Below the pieces are notes generated by a model. The model was not told the origin of the DNA, ran no database searches, and saw nothing but the letters and a program-made list of their open reading frames with translations. A program made the translations under genes and the position numbers. Of a stretch of 64,000 nt of DNA, positions 1-12,330 are shown piece after piece. Origin of the DNA: Halictus rubicundus. Taxonomy: Eukaryota; Arthropoda; Insecta; Hymenoptera; Halictidae. The first letter of the stretch is position 1; each line of letters begins with the position of its first letter. Location: positions 9,948,058 through 10,012,057 of the forward strand of contig NC_135153.1 in NCBI RefSeq assembly GCF_050948215.1. The letters are read 5' to 3'.

Positions 1-71
1 TAAATGTCTCCTGGACGATACATGACGCTGGCAAACAGCGTGTTGCTGACATATATCGAGAATTCACTGTA
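1..71 (-). mobile_element. TA-flanked inverted-repeat element, right part only (cut by window edge)
   Basis: The sequence ends in ATATATCGAGAATTCACTG followed by TA at 70-71. It contains the GGACGATACATGACGCTGGC internal signature seen in reverse-orientation copies elsewhere. The other end lies before the window. Confidence 0.8.
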
Positions 72-1109
72 CATATAAGGTAAGAGACCCAATTACTGCG
101 AGGGTACGAATTACTGTGCCTATATTAATTATGCTTATTTTTAAAGCATAATGAATATTAAAAAAGAGATATATATAACGCTGATTTTCCACAAACAACA
201 GCGCAGAGATTTATCGAGCCCTAAATTTAGCGACACGAAGCTCGCGACTTCCAGCGATTTCCACATCCGAACTTTTCTGGTACTCCATGAATCTTAAACA
301 AGGACCGCCATGCTAACGGTTCCAATTCCGTGCTGCGCCCGAGCGATCGGAGCAAAAATTACGTCCGCTCGTCCGCCCTGGATCGAGGACTATTCGAGTT
401 GATCGGCGAATATTTTCCGGGAAAGCTTTCCGGGCTATCCGTTCCGTCTGTTTTCCGTGTGCCGCGAGCAGCAAGATCAACACGCTGGATAACTCCGCTT
501 CCGTTCGTCAGATCTACGGGGCAGGAAGAATCCCTGTTTCCTATGCAACCCCCTCCCATAATCGCGGGCCAGAACCTACCTCCGGGAAGTCACCGGTTAC
601 CCGGGGAACTCGCGGCGTTGACGATACCTTGCGCGTGCGAAATTTCTCGTCGTTAACGTCCCGCTTCCATTCTTCTTCGGGGAGGGCGAGAGACTCGGGT
701 CTACGCCCGAAGCATCTGCCCGCGAGTGTCCTCCACGGAATTTTGAACATCATTCTTGGCAACTTTAATGAGAATCCTCGAAGAAAAAAGAAAGTTGCCC
801 GTCTACACCGGCGGCCAAGAAAAGATCCGCTCCGAAACCGTCAGAGCCCTAAAAGATAGTCACTTGGAAATCCGGGGACGCGGAAACTTTAATTAACTCA
901 TCGAAATTCGGAAATCCATTTTTGAGCGAGAATCCACTTACCGGGGAACCGTTCAATTATCTTCGAAAAAGGGAACCCCGATCGAACTTTGATCTCGCCT
1001 CCGGCCGTAGAAAGGCTGGAAATTAATTTGGGAAACGCATCTCGAACACAAACTACTTTTTAACTGCCGATTTTACCTTTCACTTCGCGTTCTTGAAAAG
1101 TCAGAGACG
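72..1109. other. non-coding stretch, nothing recognised
   Basis: Mixed composition. Short frames on both strands overlap and match no family I know. No repeat or RNA gene seen. Confidence 0.6.
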
Positions 1110-1444
1110 TACAGTGAATTCTCGATATATGTCGACAACGCGGGTCTTGCCAACGACATATATCGTCTAGGAGATACTATTCTCTGATCCACGCTGAAGG
1201 TCGTACCCTTTCGAGCTTCCAGGCCCCTTACGGGGCTTACACCGCGGTAGTGGGCATAGTTCTGCGACCTTTATAGGGCAGGTATTTGCGACATATATCG
1301 AGAAAACACTGTATCGTCCAGGAGACATACTTGAGCTACTCTTGAGCTACTTGACCCCTCACGGGGTATACCCCGCTGTAGTGGGGATAATTCCGCGACG
1401 TTTATCATGCAGGTCTTGGCGACATATGTAGTGAAATCACTGTA
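1110..1444 (+). mobile_element. TA-flanked inverted-repeat element, composite form (one left, two right ends)
   Basis: A left end (TACAGTGAATTCTCG) at 1110 is followed by a first right end (GAGAAAACACTGTA) at 1300-1313. A second internal segment (CCCCGCTGTAGTGGGG and CGTTTATCATGCAGG) and a second right end (GTGAAATCACTGTA) at 1431-1444 come next. Related arrangements occur at 47018 and 56646. No coding capacity. Confidence 0.85.
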
Positions 1445-2689
1445 TTTCCAATGTATAATTGAAAATATTACAAATACAGTAGAACCTCGACTTGTTGAAA
1501 TTATCAACAGAAGAAATATATTTTCGTTAAACTTTCGTATCTTAGAATTTGGAAATTTTTGCACAAAGTTGCGCAGTCTACTCATTTAAAATCTGACAAA
1601 ATGAGTTTAAAAGGCTCGGTGGCAGATACTGTGACACTAGGTTTTCATTTTTTAAGGTTTCAATTTTTAGCAATATTTTTAAAAATAATATATACCCGAA
1701 GAAATAAATTTGCTAAATAATTTCCCACGTGTGCATCCTTAGAATCTCAATAACTTTAAATTAAAAATATTAGAACCCGTCATTTTGACGGGTCCCGTGA
1801 ACCTGGTGTTAAAATGAAATTTTGAATCGCATTTTTTGGATCGGCTGTCTTGTGCAAGGATAACCGGTCCTTTCCAGTGTGCGTCGTTCCTCGGAAAATT
1901 CCCGATACCGGAAACGACTCGAGAAGATATCGGCGCGGCTCGATATCTGCGCGCAATCGTGCGGATAAACGCGCGACGTTTCCCTGCCCGAGTGTTTCAA
2001 CTTTTACAGATCTCACCCCGTAATGCGGGGGTGTGTGTTAGGGGGGTTGGCCGCTTGTATGGATTTTTGCGTGCTCGCGGGTACGACGTACTCCGGCGCT
2101 GATAAAATTTTATCGCTTTCGACGCTTCGGGTATTACAGTTTCCCTTTTAATGGAAGTCGGTTTACATTTTTTATTTCTGTTATCGTGGTTATCGATTTT
2201 ACGACTGATTCCGTTGATTGACGAATTTTTCGTGAAATTAGTTTTATTTTCGTTTCGGCCCACTTGTGGCTCCCCGGGTCCTTTCGTTTTTTGCGGCTTC
2301 GGGTATAATAATTATTTCGTTATTGCTTCGCCATTGTTCATAATAGCGGTTCGCTTTTATTTTGTTGATAACCAATCGCGTTGATTCGTTGTCGCTTTCA
2401 CTGAAACGACGTTTTAAAGATGCGAACGTGAAGTATCAAATATTTCGGATTCCTTGTCTTATATACTGTGTAAATAATTCTTGGCATATTTTAATTCAGT
2501 CAGGATGTATATATTTTTATGTTTCTTTGATTGGTATAAACTCTTTATGTAGATACACATTCTTAGTTTTCTATTTCCAAACAGGTTATTGTGCATACAC
2601 TATTTTTCTTGCTTCTTTGTTTTTTTAATTATTTAGAATAATAATAATGTACATATGTATTTGTATTTCTCTATTTTTTAATAGGTCAA
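1445..2689. other. AT-rich non-coding stretch with one Tigger/pogo-like terminus
   Basis: A TACAGTAGAACCTCGACTTG sequence at 1479-1498 resembles a pogo/Tigger-type transposon end, but no matching inverted end was found. The rest is increasingly AT-rich DNA leading into the tandem repeat. Confidence 0.5.
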
Positions 2690-3330
2690 TGATTCATACT
2701 TTTCTGTTCTTAATAGTGTGCTTTAACTACTTGGGTTAGTTGCAAGTTTGGGTATTCGTAGATTTCTCTCATTCTTGGAAAAATTATGTACATATTTATA
2801 GTTTTCTATTTGGTAATAGTTTATTTTGTACATATTAGTAGATTTCAGTTATTTTTAGAAAAATGATGTACATATTTGTAGTTTTCTACTTCTCAATAGA
2901 TTATTTTGTACATATGAGTAGATCTCAGTAATTTTTACAAACATGATGTACATATTTATAGTTTTCTATTTCCCAGTAGATTATTGTGTTCATATGAGTA
3001 GATCTCAGTAATTTTTAGAAAAATGATGTACATATTTATAGTTTTCTATTTCCCGGTAGATTATATTGTATATATTAGTAGATCTCAGTAATTTTTAGAA
3101 AAATGATGTACATATTTGAAGCTTTATATTTTGTAATACATTATTGTGTACATATATTAGTAGATTTCAGTGACCTTCAGAAAACGGTGTACATATTTGT
3201 AGTTTTTTATTCCATAACAGATTATTGTGTACATATTAGTAGATTTCTGTGACCTTTAGAAAAATGGTGTACATATTTGCAGTTTTCTATTTCTCAATAG
3301 GTTACAGTGTACATATTTGTAGCTCCCATT
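2690..3330. repeat. 80-bp tandem repeat (minisatellite), about 7-8 units
   Basis: The anchor GATGTACATATTT, or its degenerate GGTGTACATATTT form, recurs at about 2785, 2865, 2945, 3025, 3105, 3185 and 3265, giving a period of 80 bases. Each unit contains two related halves: one with TGTACATATTTRTAGTTTTC and one with TGTACATATKAGTAGATYTC. The 80-bp unit is therefore a diverged dimer of a ~40-bp ancestor. Outer copies are more degraded than inner ones. The region is AT-rich and non-coding. Confidence 0.9.
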
Positions 3331-6179
3331 TCCTAATAATTTCTTTTAACTCTTTACATTAATCATAATAATTTTTGGGACAGTTACGCGCCTATATCCG
3401 TATTCTGTTAATTCTCAATCGCTATACAACCATTTAAAAACAATGTTTCGTTCTATTTCAGATTCCAGAAGTTACAGGAGCCATCACCATAAACCCAACC
3501 CTCAAACCGTAATTTCTAAACCATATAAAAATCTTCCACGATTCCTTTAAAATCGATTGTAAGTTCAATTTTATTAACCCTCCAAACACAACGATTCCTT
3601 CATACTAAATTCGTCGGTTCTGTTACAAGACTGTGTACACTCTTACAAAAATCACACAAGATATTCGCTATTACTAACTCTCTTCTAATTTTCCAACTAA
3701 AGTTGAAAGTCATATAAATTAAGAGTTAAAGTTCAACTAAAGTTAGTTTTCACTGCGAAACGTATCTACGTAAAATTTCAAATTTTTCTCGCTCCAACCC
3801 TTTACCAATTAATTTTCCAATAGAAGCCTAAAATCTCGTGAGCACATTTTCCCCAAAAAACGTTGATCAGCGTAGCAGATCAGTCGCTTCCAGGAACAAC
3901 AGAGCCCCGAAATTCCAAAGAATCCGGATAAACGAAAAAGGAAAAAAGGAACAAACATTCCCAGATAGAGTCCCTGGTGTACACAAGTCAAGTCCCGAGC
4001 GGCGAAAATCAGTGTGTCTCGATTACCGGCGACTCGAATCTCGGCGTCGAAATTCGTCCCGCAGCGAGATACCTCAATAATCCGTGTGGCCAAGGTGTTT
4101 CAGGGTTTCGAGGTCCGGGAGTCGTCCGGCCTTGCTTGTGTTACTTTACGTGTCTAGGTAGCCCGAACAAGAAGCGGAACGAGCGGAACAGGTACCGGGT
4201 AAGGCCGCTTTGGGAAAGAACGTGAGCGCGAAGGAGAGGATCCGGCGATCGCCGAGGAGAGCTTCTGATCCAGCGGGGAATTGGACGCGGGCCAGAGAGA
4301 CGGGAACGGGACGCTTGTAAGTGTACATGCGGCCGTGATTGCGCGAGGAGAATGTAATTAGTGACGGGACGTTGCCGGCAGTCCCTCCCCGCAGCTGGCC
4401 TGGACGATATCCGGGACAAACTCGGCGGGAATCTATGGACCCCGGGGCGGAGCTGTTTGCGGAACGTTTCCGCGCGATTATGCGCGCCTGGGCCGCGAAT
4501 AAGCTGTTCCTCGCTTGAAGGTAAAAGACTGGAGGTTGTAAAACCGGAAAGAATGCCGCAGACCGGTAGACTCTACCGTCTTCCGTCTCTCTCTCTCTCT
4601 TTTTTTCCACTCGCCACAATTTATCCGACTAGCCTTTTGCATCTAACGCGGGGGGGGGGGGGCGGTCTAGAACCTTGCAAAAATCAATTTCTCCTTTTTG
4701 CATTTTCTTAACCCTCGGCTCTGTCATTATGGGTCTGCTTGATGTTTTATTTTGAAAAAAGAAATCTCCAAGGCGTCGCAAAGAGTGATTACTTTTGACG
4801 CCCGGCTGAACAAATTATTGTGTCGCAATTGCTAAGGTTTCACTAGAAACTTGTGAAATAATTTATTTAACCACCGGTCTGAAGCATCGCCTATCCGTAG
4901 ACGATTTTTCGTATCCAGTGATTATTATAGTTAGCCCGCGCTATAATATTTACGCTACCCGTAAAGTTCATAGTGGGTACATGCGATCGTGTTTACGACC
5001 GAAAAATTATCCTCTTAAGGGGTCATGAAGCCTGAACCCTTCCTAAAAAATGTTTATGGTGTAATTGCAATGTACGTTAAAAGCAAAATAAATCATACAA
5101 ACTTACTATTTTTTCCAGATAGCAAAAGGGTCCTGTGCGAAGAACATCGAAGGACGGTGGAGGATTCTGCAAAATTTGGACATTTCCGGAAGGACAATCT
5201 CAGCGTAAGTACTTTAATAATTGATTAAAGGGGGAAACTGAATTAAGCGGAGAAACATAACAAGGTTCTTTGTGTCGGAGATGCGAAAAAAAATGGCTCA
5301 GGGTTTTTTTCGGAACCCAGTCGAGTCGTCTAATAGTTTCGTTTAGCGTTCTTGCCTCGACAATGGGCCCACCCTAAACAAAGTATTAGGATCTTTAAAG
5401 TTCGCAGGTAACTAGTCCCCAGGGGACTGGATGCACGTGCTTGCGGACTCTTTGTGTCGGTATGCGCAAGGTGTCGAAAAACCTAGGATTCCCTTGTTTA
5501 GGTCGTTAAGTGACGAGGGTCGCGTATGATTGTATTTACATTTTGTCAATGGCCGCCTGGTTGCCGAACTTGTCTAACCTAACCCTGCAGCACGTTAACA
5601 CGTCTACTGTCACATATCATTCCGAGAGATTCTTACAGAATCAGAGTAATTTAATTAATGAAAGCGAAACTAGACATTTTAAATGTATTACAGGGGATGC
5701 TGTTTTAACCCTTCAGTTCTAAAGATCTTAATCTGGATATGTCACAGTAAAAATGAATGTCTAAATTTAGTCAAAAATCACTGTCATTCGTATGTGACTG
5801 ACATGGCAGTTAACGTGATAATCCTATTTATTTTCATATTTTATATCACCACAAAATATAAAATTGTTAACCTGCCTAAAATACCTTCGCAAACCTGCAC
5901 AGCAAGTCCAGTGAAGTGAACACGCCCCGCGGCAATAATAATAGAGAAAGAACGACCCGTTAAAAATCACGTTTCCACCGGAGGATAAATCATTCAGTCG
6001 CTGAGAAACGTCGGAGCTCCGAGTCTCGTTGATCCTAGGACAGGGATCGAAGTATCGGAACGTCTTCGAAATTCCCAGGATTCGGTAGGACCAGTCGGAG
6101 TAACCCCGAAAATTTTTATCGCCGCGGATCAAAGCCTTTCTGATTGGTGGGCTCGGTGGCGGAGAGTTGATTGGTATCA
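3331..6179. other. non-coding stretch, nothing recognised
   Basis: AT-rich at 3331-3830 and 4700-5920, GC-richer at 3840-4620. A G run of 13-14 bases lies at 4649-4662. A short word GTGTCGG-ATGCG recurs at 5270 and 5453 without wider similarity. Confidence 0.5.
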
Positions 6180-6261
6180 TTGTGGGGGGGAATTTTATGC
6201 GGCGGTCCGTGCACCGCGACTCGAACTTGAATACCGAATCAGCCGGGCAAAGTAGCGAGCG

Positions 6262-6310
<49 letters not shown>

Positions 6311-7200
6311 GGGAAACGAAGAGGGTTACCGGTTTCGTGGGCTACGTAGCCCCGGTAACAGTAGAACGCTGCCCCACCCTTCTAGCATTTTAATAATCTC
6401 CGGACCCCCTTCGGAGCAGCCCGGACAAGGATGCAGCGCAGCTGGACCCCTTTTTGCCTCGTGCCCGGTGTTAAGGGGGTACCGCCCTCCCACTGTGTTC
6501 ATCTCCCGACTTGTTCTCTTCCCCCGCAACCTTCTGCGGACAGATCGGCCCGGCTTTCATAGGCGACAATCACGCCGTAACCCGAAACGAATGCGTTTGC
6601 CGGGCTGGTTCGGGCCGGGCCGGGCCAAGCCGGACCGGGACGGGCGGTGTCGAGCGTGAAGGGACGCGGTTTGTCGCGAGATGCGGGTCCAGAGAGTTCC
6701 TACGTATTCGCCCGTGGTCCCCGCATTTTGCCATTTCGAGCATGCCTTTGTGCCCAGGTATTCTCGTTCCTCCTTCCGACGTCGCCTTCTTTTCCTCGGT
6801 TTCTTTCCCTCTCGCGTTCTTTCTTCACACGGATTATTCCCGTCCTTCTTCGTTGCTCGACTCTGCCCGATACTGGCCTCTCTCTGTCCCATCGTTTCTC
6901 CTCCCCCCTCTCTCTCCCTCTCTTTCTCTCTCGTTCTCTTTCTCTCTGTCGCTCCACGAACGCAAAGTCACCCTCAAAGTCTGTCGTTGCCAGTGACGGG
7001 GAAGGAGAGGCGGATCGAGATTAAGGCAACTTCGGAGACTCGGCGACTGCGCCCGCGGCTTTGTGTGCGGAATACTTTGTTGGAATAGCTGAGAGCGCCT
7101 TGCCCCCGATCGGAAGCGCCGCGACGAAAGCGGCCGGGCTTCCGCGCGTTTTGCGCTGACCGAACCGAGGACCTGGTCATTGAACGGACGTTCTTTATCT
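6180..7200. promoter_or_regulatory. GC-rich block between a GA array and a CT-rich run
   Basis: A (GA)n array at 6265-6307 and a CT-rich run at 6880-6955 flank about 600 bases of GC-rich, CpG-rich DNA. The overlapping frames in this block are Arg/Ser/Glu low complexity on both strands. It could be regulatory DNA, but nothing specific identifies a promoter. Confidence 0.2.
6265..6307 (+). repeat. (GA)n microsatellite
   Basis: About 20 GA units preceded by GCGAGCGAGC. Such arrays inflate open-frame counts here and offer GAGAG-type binding sequence. Confidence 0.95.
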
Positions 7201-8399
7201 TCTGGTGCCGTCTTCGGCCCGGGAGATTAGCGATCGCAAGTTTGCTCTTGGCTTCGTTCGCCCCGAGAGGGATCGCGCTGCTAGGGTAGCAACGATGACC
7301 GAATTAGAGGTCCAAAGATAACGATCTTCTTTCAAAGAGGGAGCAGCTATTTGTGACCCGTGGAACATATCAGACAAAGAACCTCCGTCGGAATCTGCTT
7401 TCGAATAAGTCCGTCCGTTCCTCCATCATCGAGGTGCTCCCTTCTAATTAATGTCTTCTCACTTTAAACTGGTATCGGACATCGCCGGCATCGGACCTAT
7501 TACCGTGGTGGACGTTTCTCGCTGTACCGGCGAAAAAATGTTTGTCCAGTGGTCCGAATATCTGGAACACATCCGGTTCACGAATTACAGGATTCGTTAG
7601 ATTGAAAATTAAATGAACCCTCTCGCGAAAGGAAACCGAGTTTCGAAAGGAAAAAGCATCGTGTCGAAACTGAGCAGCAACGCCCGGCCACAATCGCCAG
7701 GATCAATCTTGATCTGCGCTTAGTCGAGCCCGAGCAGTGTAGCTCCGGGAAAGGCTCCGTTGCCACAAATCACCGGAACGATAAGTCTGTTTACGATAGT
7801 TACTTGCAGTGATTTGTACTTTGAAGGGCCAGCCAATTAGCAGTGACAGAGATAGTACGTAAATCAGCTTAAACAAGGGAGCGCGCAGGGCCGCCGCGCC
7901 GCGGGTCTCTATCAACTAGGAACGAACGGACCTTAATAACCGCGATCCCTTTAATCATGCACTTCGTGAATATTTCGAGGCGTTTTAGTGACCCGAAACG
8001 AAGCCCGCACCCGTGTGCACCGGGCCAAATGGCGCGTCCTAATTAGAGATCGGATTCAAATAAAATCAAACTTCGTTCGATCGAGGGACAGTTCTCGAGC
8101 GTCGCTAAATTCGAAACGGGAATGGGGAAGGGGGAAGAGGAGGAGGATGAGGATGGTTCGCGTGTATCGAGAAATTTACAGCTGCCGCCAATACGGGACG
8201 AATCGGGCTGGAACGGGTTCCCGCTCCTTTCCGGGCGTTTTGGTTTCCAGAAAATCTCTGGAACCGATTCGCGCCATTATCGTGAAATCCAATTTCTCTG
8301 GAAGCAATTTCCACCTCGGCTGCCGGCTTCCCGAAACTCATCCCGACTGCTGGAGCGGCGGAAAAAATTCGTGAACAAGGCGGCCGGTCGTCGTCGTCG
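7201..8399. other. non-coding stretch, nothing recognised
   Basis: Mixed composition with short overlapping frames of no recognisable family. Confidence 0.5.
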
Positions 8400-8639
8400 T
8401 GCCGGTGTTCCATCCGCGCCCGTTACATCCCCGCGGTCACATCGGTCCCTCTCTCATTCTCTGCCCGGGTTCCCTCTGGGTTCCCTCGGCGTCCCGCTCG
8501 TCGCTCGGTTCGCCTCTCAGCCGCCCCCTTTTTCCACTCTTTTTCTTTCTCCCTCGTACTTTCGGGCCTCCGTTGAGTTGGTCGGTGTCTGAAAAGTTCC
8601 GGTAGGCAGGCGGACCTACGATATGCTACCGCTCCGGTG

Positions 8640-8702
8640 TGGGCGCGCGAGCGAGCGAGCGAGCGGAGCAAGCGAGCAAACGAGCGAGCGAGCGAGCAAG
8701 CA
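8640..8702 (+). repeat. GAGC/AGCG tetranucleotide array
   Basis: Imperfect GAGC repeats in three runs separated by GGAGCAAGC-type interruptions. It lies at the start of the purine-rich half of the 8.4-12.3 kb block. Confidence 0.85.
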
Positions 8703-9375
8703 CGCGCCCGTACCCGTGCCTGTGCCCGTGCCCGCTCTCGTTGAACAGGGACCGCCGACAGGATCGAAGAAGGACAGCGATGGAAACGAAGAGGACGGCG
8801 CGAGAACGGCGCGCAACGAGGAGTGACGGAGGGTCGGGAACGGTAGAGCGAGAGACCAGAACGAGAACCGACGAGGATGCAACGACAAAGAGAAGCCGAC
8901 GCTCGGAGAAAGAGACCGAGGGAGCGGTGGTACACACGGTCTGCCGGCGGGAAAGAGAGAGGTCGGTGGTCCGTGCTCGTGACAGAGACGGAAGGCGAGA
9001 ATCCGAGAGAAGGAGAAGAAACGTGGAGAAAAAGAGAGGCGGGATCGTGCGCGCTTGCGGAAGGGAGCATCGGCTGAAGCGTGAGGCGAGGAGAGGAGAG
9101 GGTATCGTTGAGTTGCGGAACGGGGAAGAGGGTGCGCGGGGGTGAGGGGGGAGGCGGGAGAGGCGGCATGGTAGCGGCGGCATGGAACGGAGCGAGAGAG
9201 AACCGCGCCGAAAGACGAGTCGGTCGAGGATGACGAGGACGGAGCGTAGCGGCCCGACGAAGACGGCAAAGTCAGACTAACGCGGCCGCCCGAGCGAGAC
9301 CGAATCGAGCCGAGGGCAGACAGTGCCGTTGGCGTAGTAACGTGCCATGGCTCGTACACGACGAGGCTGCCTTGC

Positions 9376-9446
9376 TCGCTCGCCTGCCTGTCTGCCTGCC
9401 TGCCTGCCTGCCTGCCTACCCGCCCGCCTGCCTGCCTGCCTGCCTG
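9376..9446 (+). repeat. (CTGC)n tetranucleotide array
   Basis: Runs of CCTG units interrupted once by TACCCGCC. It accounts for the Cys/Leu/Pro/Ala frames read through it. Confidence 0.9.
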
Positions 9447-10331
9447 ACTCACTGTCCGTGTGAGCGTGGCCCTGTATGCGACCGTTCTCCGCGTAGCGCG
9501 TCCGCCGAGTCTCTGTGTGAGGGGCGACACGGCTGTGTGAGTCCGTACGTGGATGGGGGTCCCGGCCCGGCTCTCGGCCCGTCCCGTCCCGTAGAGTATC
9601 GCACCGCTCGCCACCCGCTATCCACAGCAGTTTCAGCCAGCCGCCCGCCTGCCAGTGTCCCACCGCACGCCGAACCGTTTGCACTCAGAAGCGATCAGGG
9701 AGCCCTTCTCTCCCTCGACTTCCCCCTTCGAGAGAGAGACGCGCGCGCGCTCTTCCACCCCGGCGAGTCGCGCATCGCGTACCCGCTGCTATACACCGCC
9801 TCTATATCCGTTTCTCCCTTGCTCCTTTGCTCCCTCGCGTTCGCTACGCACGCTATTTCTCTTTATTCCTCTCGACGGGACGGTCGTGTGTCCTCTTCGT
9901 CCCGCTTTCTAACTCCGTTCGCATCATCTTTTTTCATTTTCTTTCTACTTTCTTCTTTCTTTTCTTTCCCCTCTACAGTTCGTATCTTCGTTCGTCCTTC
10001 ATCCTACTCTTCCTCTTCGTCATCTTTCGCCCGTGTCCCTATCCCCTTGCCGCGCCGCCTTGCTTCTCTTTTCCGTCGTCAGTCATACTCTCGGAACGCA
10101 CGAGCACCGGCGGCGGCTATCGTTCTTCTCTTCATCCTTGTCCCCCTTACTCTCCTATATCCCTCTCTCTATTCGTCGGCCGCCGTTCGGCGTGTTTAAC
10201 CTCCCGCCGTCCCACCACTCAGCCCCTCCACTACTCTCGGGCTGACACTCGGGCTTCTGTCTCCGTCCCGAGCACGAGCGGCCCATTCGCATCGTCTCGT
10301 TCGCTCGGCTCCTTTCGTTCCGTGTGGCGTC

Positions 10332-10366
10332 CGCGCCGTGCCGTGCCGTGCCGTGCCGCGCCGCGT
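10332..10366 (+). repeat. GCCGT/GCCGC pentamer array
   Basis: About seven 5-base units, GCCGT changing to GCCGC. One of several GC-rich pentamer arrays in the window. Confidence 0.85.
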
Positions 10367-10504
10367 CCCTCTTTCTCGCTCCTGAGAGTAGCGCCGGTGT
10401 GTACTCCCGCTGTCACCTGATCGCGGGACGCTTTTCGCGGGTGAGATACCGCTCGGCCACCGAGTCAACCGAGTCTGCCGCCGCCGCCACCGTCGCTCGG
10501 TTTT

Positions 10505-10540
10505 CCGCCGCCGCCGCCGCCGCCGCCGCCGTCGCCGTCG
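10505..10540 (+). repeat. (CCG)n trinucleotide array
   Basis: About twelve CCG units followed by CCGTCG variants. Further CCG-rich runs reach 10600. The polyalanine/polyproline frames here are products of this array. Confidence 0.9.
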
Positions 10541-10692
10541 CCTCCTCCGCGTCCCCGCCGTCGCTGCCGCCGCCACCGCCGCCGCCACTGCCGCCGCCGC
10601 CGGCCTGGCCTTCTCTTCCTTCGGCATCTGCTCCTATACTCTCCTCCTTCTTCCTCTTTCCTCGTTCGTAGCGCGCGCGCTCTCCTTTTCCT

Positions 10693-10728
10693 TTCCGTCT
10701 CCGTCTCCGTCTCCGTCTCCGTCTCCGC
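10693..10728 (+). repeat. (CCGTCT)n hexamer array
   Basis: Six near-perfect CCGTCT units. It generates a Thr-Glu repeat on the minus strand that should not be taken for a protein. Confidence 0.9.
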
Positions 10729-10879
10729 GCGCGGACACGTCGTGCTCTGCTCTCTTCCTATACTCGGCTCGTTGCCGCCGCGCGACGTCGAACGTGCGCG
10801 CGGTCTAGCTGGTGGTTTCCGTGGGAGCAACGAAAAGAACCGAACCAGGGAAAAGAAAAGGGAAAAACGGAGAGAACCG

Positions 10880-11007
10880 GTGAGACAGAGAGAGAGAGAG
10901 AGAGAAAGCTAGAGAGAGAGACCACCCGACGACGGAGCGACCGAAGAAAGAGAACTGTCTGACCGAAACACAGACCGAGAGAGAGGGAGAAAGAGATAGA
11001 GCGGGAA

Positions 11008-11038
<31 letters not shown>

Positions 11039-11051
11039 GAGAGAGAGAGAA
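10880..11051 (+). repeat. GA-rich tract with two (GA)n arrays
   Basis: (GA)n runs at about 10886-10918 and 11008-11051 within a continuous purine-rich stretch. Confidence 0.9.
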
Positions 11052-11480
11052 GTGCGCGCTACCGACATCGTCCAACCGCGACTCGCTTGCCCGATCTCTC
11101 GCCTCTTCTTCCTCCTTTCACGGATCTTCGCCGGTGCACGTCTGAAGCCGACTGGAGAGGGAGGTGACACTTTCGGAACGTGGACATGCGGCACGCACGG
11201 ATCGTCACGCTGGATACGTGAGGATTCAGAATTCTCCTGGCTACCGTGATCTCGTACAGGTCGGTGATAGTATTTGTGTGTCTCCGCGAAAATCAGTGAT
11301 TCCGTTTTCTTTTGGTGTTGTTATTGCTGCTGCTGTTGTTGTTGTTGTTGTTATTGTTTCGCTCTTTTTTATTTCAATTCTCGTCCGATTCGTTCGATTT
11401 TCTTCGACGACCGGTCTCCGAGGATCGTCGAGTGACGACGGATGCAAAACACAGTGAGTGGTGTCTTTTCTTCTCTTATC

Positions 11481-11502
11481 TTTTTTTTTTTTTTTTTTTT
11501 TT
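11481..11502 (+). repeat. poly(T) run
   Basis: An uninterrupted T run of about 22 bases in GC-rich surroundings. Length may be unreliable in assembly. Confidence 0.85.
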
Positions 11503-12330
11503 GTTATTTTGTTATCGTCGCAATAATTACCGTGCCGCCGATAACTCCGCAGGGATTTCAAAAGACGGCGGTAATTGTGCCGTGCGCGTTACCGCAACGC
11601 GGTTGCGCTTTTTTTCCTGCGTTTTACGGGCCCGGTCTCGCTGTCTGCGGAACATCGCGTCGTGTCCTCACCGTCCCGTTCCCAGGTGAACGTCAACGGT
11701 GTATGTACCTTCTTCGCCTGCAGGTTTTCGAGTTTCGTTCTCGTTACGCTCGTTAGCGCCGTTCGCCGAAAGAATCTCGTTTGTTCGCTTTCCTTCGAAT
11801 TTTCACGCGACGACGACAGGTCGCGCCGCGCCGCGCCGTGCCGCGCCGAGAGCCGCGCGCTCAGGTATATCCGGATCGTCTGCGAAGGACCCGCTCTCGT
11901 GCAGAGAGCTAGTAGTCGTGTTGTCGATCGGGTCCGGTGACGACTCGGAAAAATATCGGTCTCGCTGTGTTTCCACGGCGTGTGGGAACGGTAAAAAAAA
12001 GTGTCACACGGTCCCGCCGCCGGAAAAGTGTCCGATTGACGCGTCGCTGACAGCACGCTGTCGCGAGTGTTACGCTTTCACGAGCCGAACCGTGGCTGTC
12101 AACGCGCGAGAGCCGATTTTGGACGGTGGCCCCCCTTGCCAGCCGTGGGGGAGAGTTATCGCGTGGAAATCGTGGAATTCTCTTTGTGGTATTCAGTGAC
12201 AGCAGTGACGACGTTCCGATCCGAGGTTTCGATCGATCGGTCGGTCGGTTTTCGGCGGCCCCGGTGATCGACGGCCCGCAAACTCTTTCCGAGGACTCTC
12301 TCACCACCCCCCGCTTCCTCTAACCGGTAA

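Larger units (their letters stand above)
8400..12330. promoter_or_regulatory. CpG- and polypurine-rich block, candidate NOL4-like promoter and 5' exon region
   Basis: Very CpG-rich DNA with purine-rich runs (8640-9150, 10830-11050), pyrimidine-rich runs (9690-10170) and many short tandem arrays. Frames of 250-330 codons occur on both strands at the same places. They consist of Ser/Arg/Leu low complexity produced by the repeats, so they are not called as genes. Composition drops sharply to AT-rich just after 12330, where a CGGTAAAA sequence at 12326-12333 could serve as a donor. A CAGGTCGG at about 11258 is another donor-like site. Such blocks in insects commonly hold promoters and non-coding first exons. 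Strand and use here are inference from the plus-strand gene downstream, and no TATA or initiator could be assigned. Confidence 0.35.

Noticed and set aside
5264..5467. Short repeated words (TTTGTGTCGG, ATGCG) at 5270 and 5453
   Set aside because: Similarity does not extend enough to define a repeat family.
8423..10199. Frames of 248-332 codons on both strands (8423-9169 minus, 8616-9614 minus, 9342-10199 plus)
   Set aside because: They overlap each other in several frames and consist of Ser, Arg, Leu, Ala and Pro from GA/CT, CTGC and CCG arrays. No family resemblance and no splice logic.
10196..10830. Arginine-, alanine- and Thr-Glu-repeat frames
   Set aside because: Direct translations of CCG and CCGTCT arrays.
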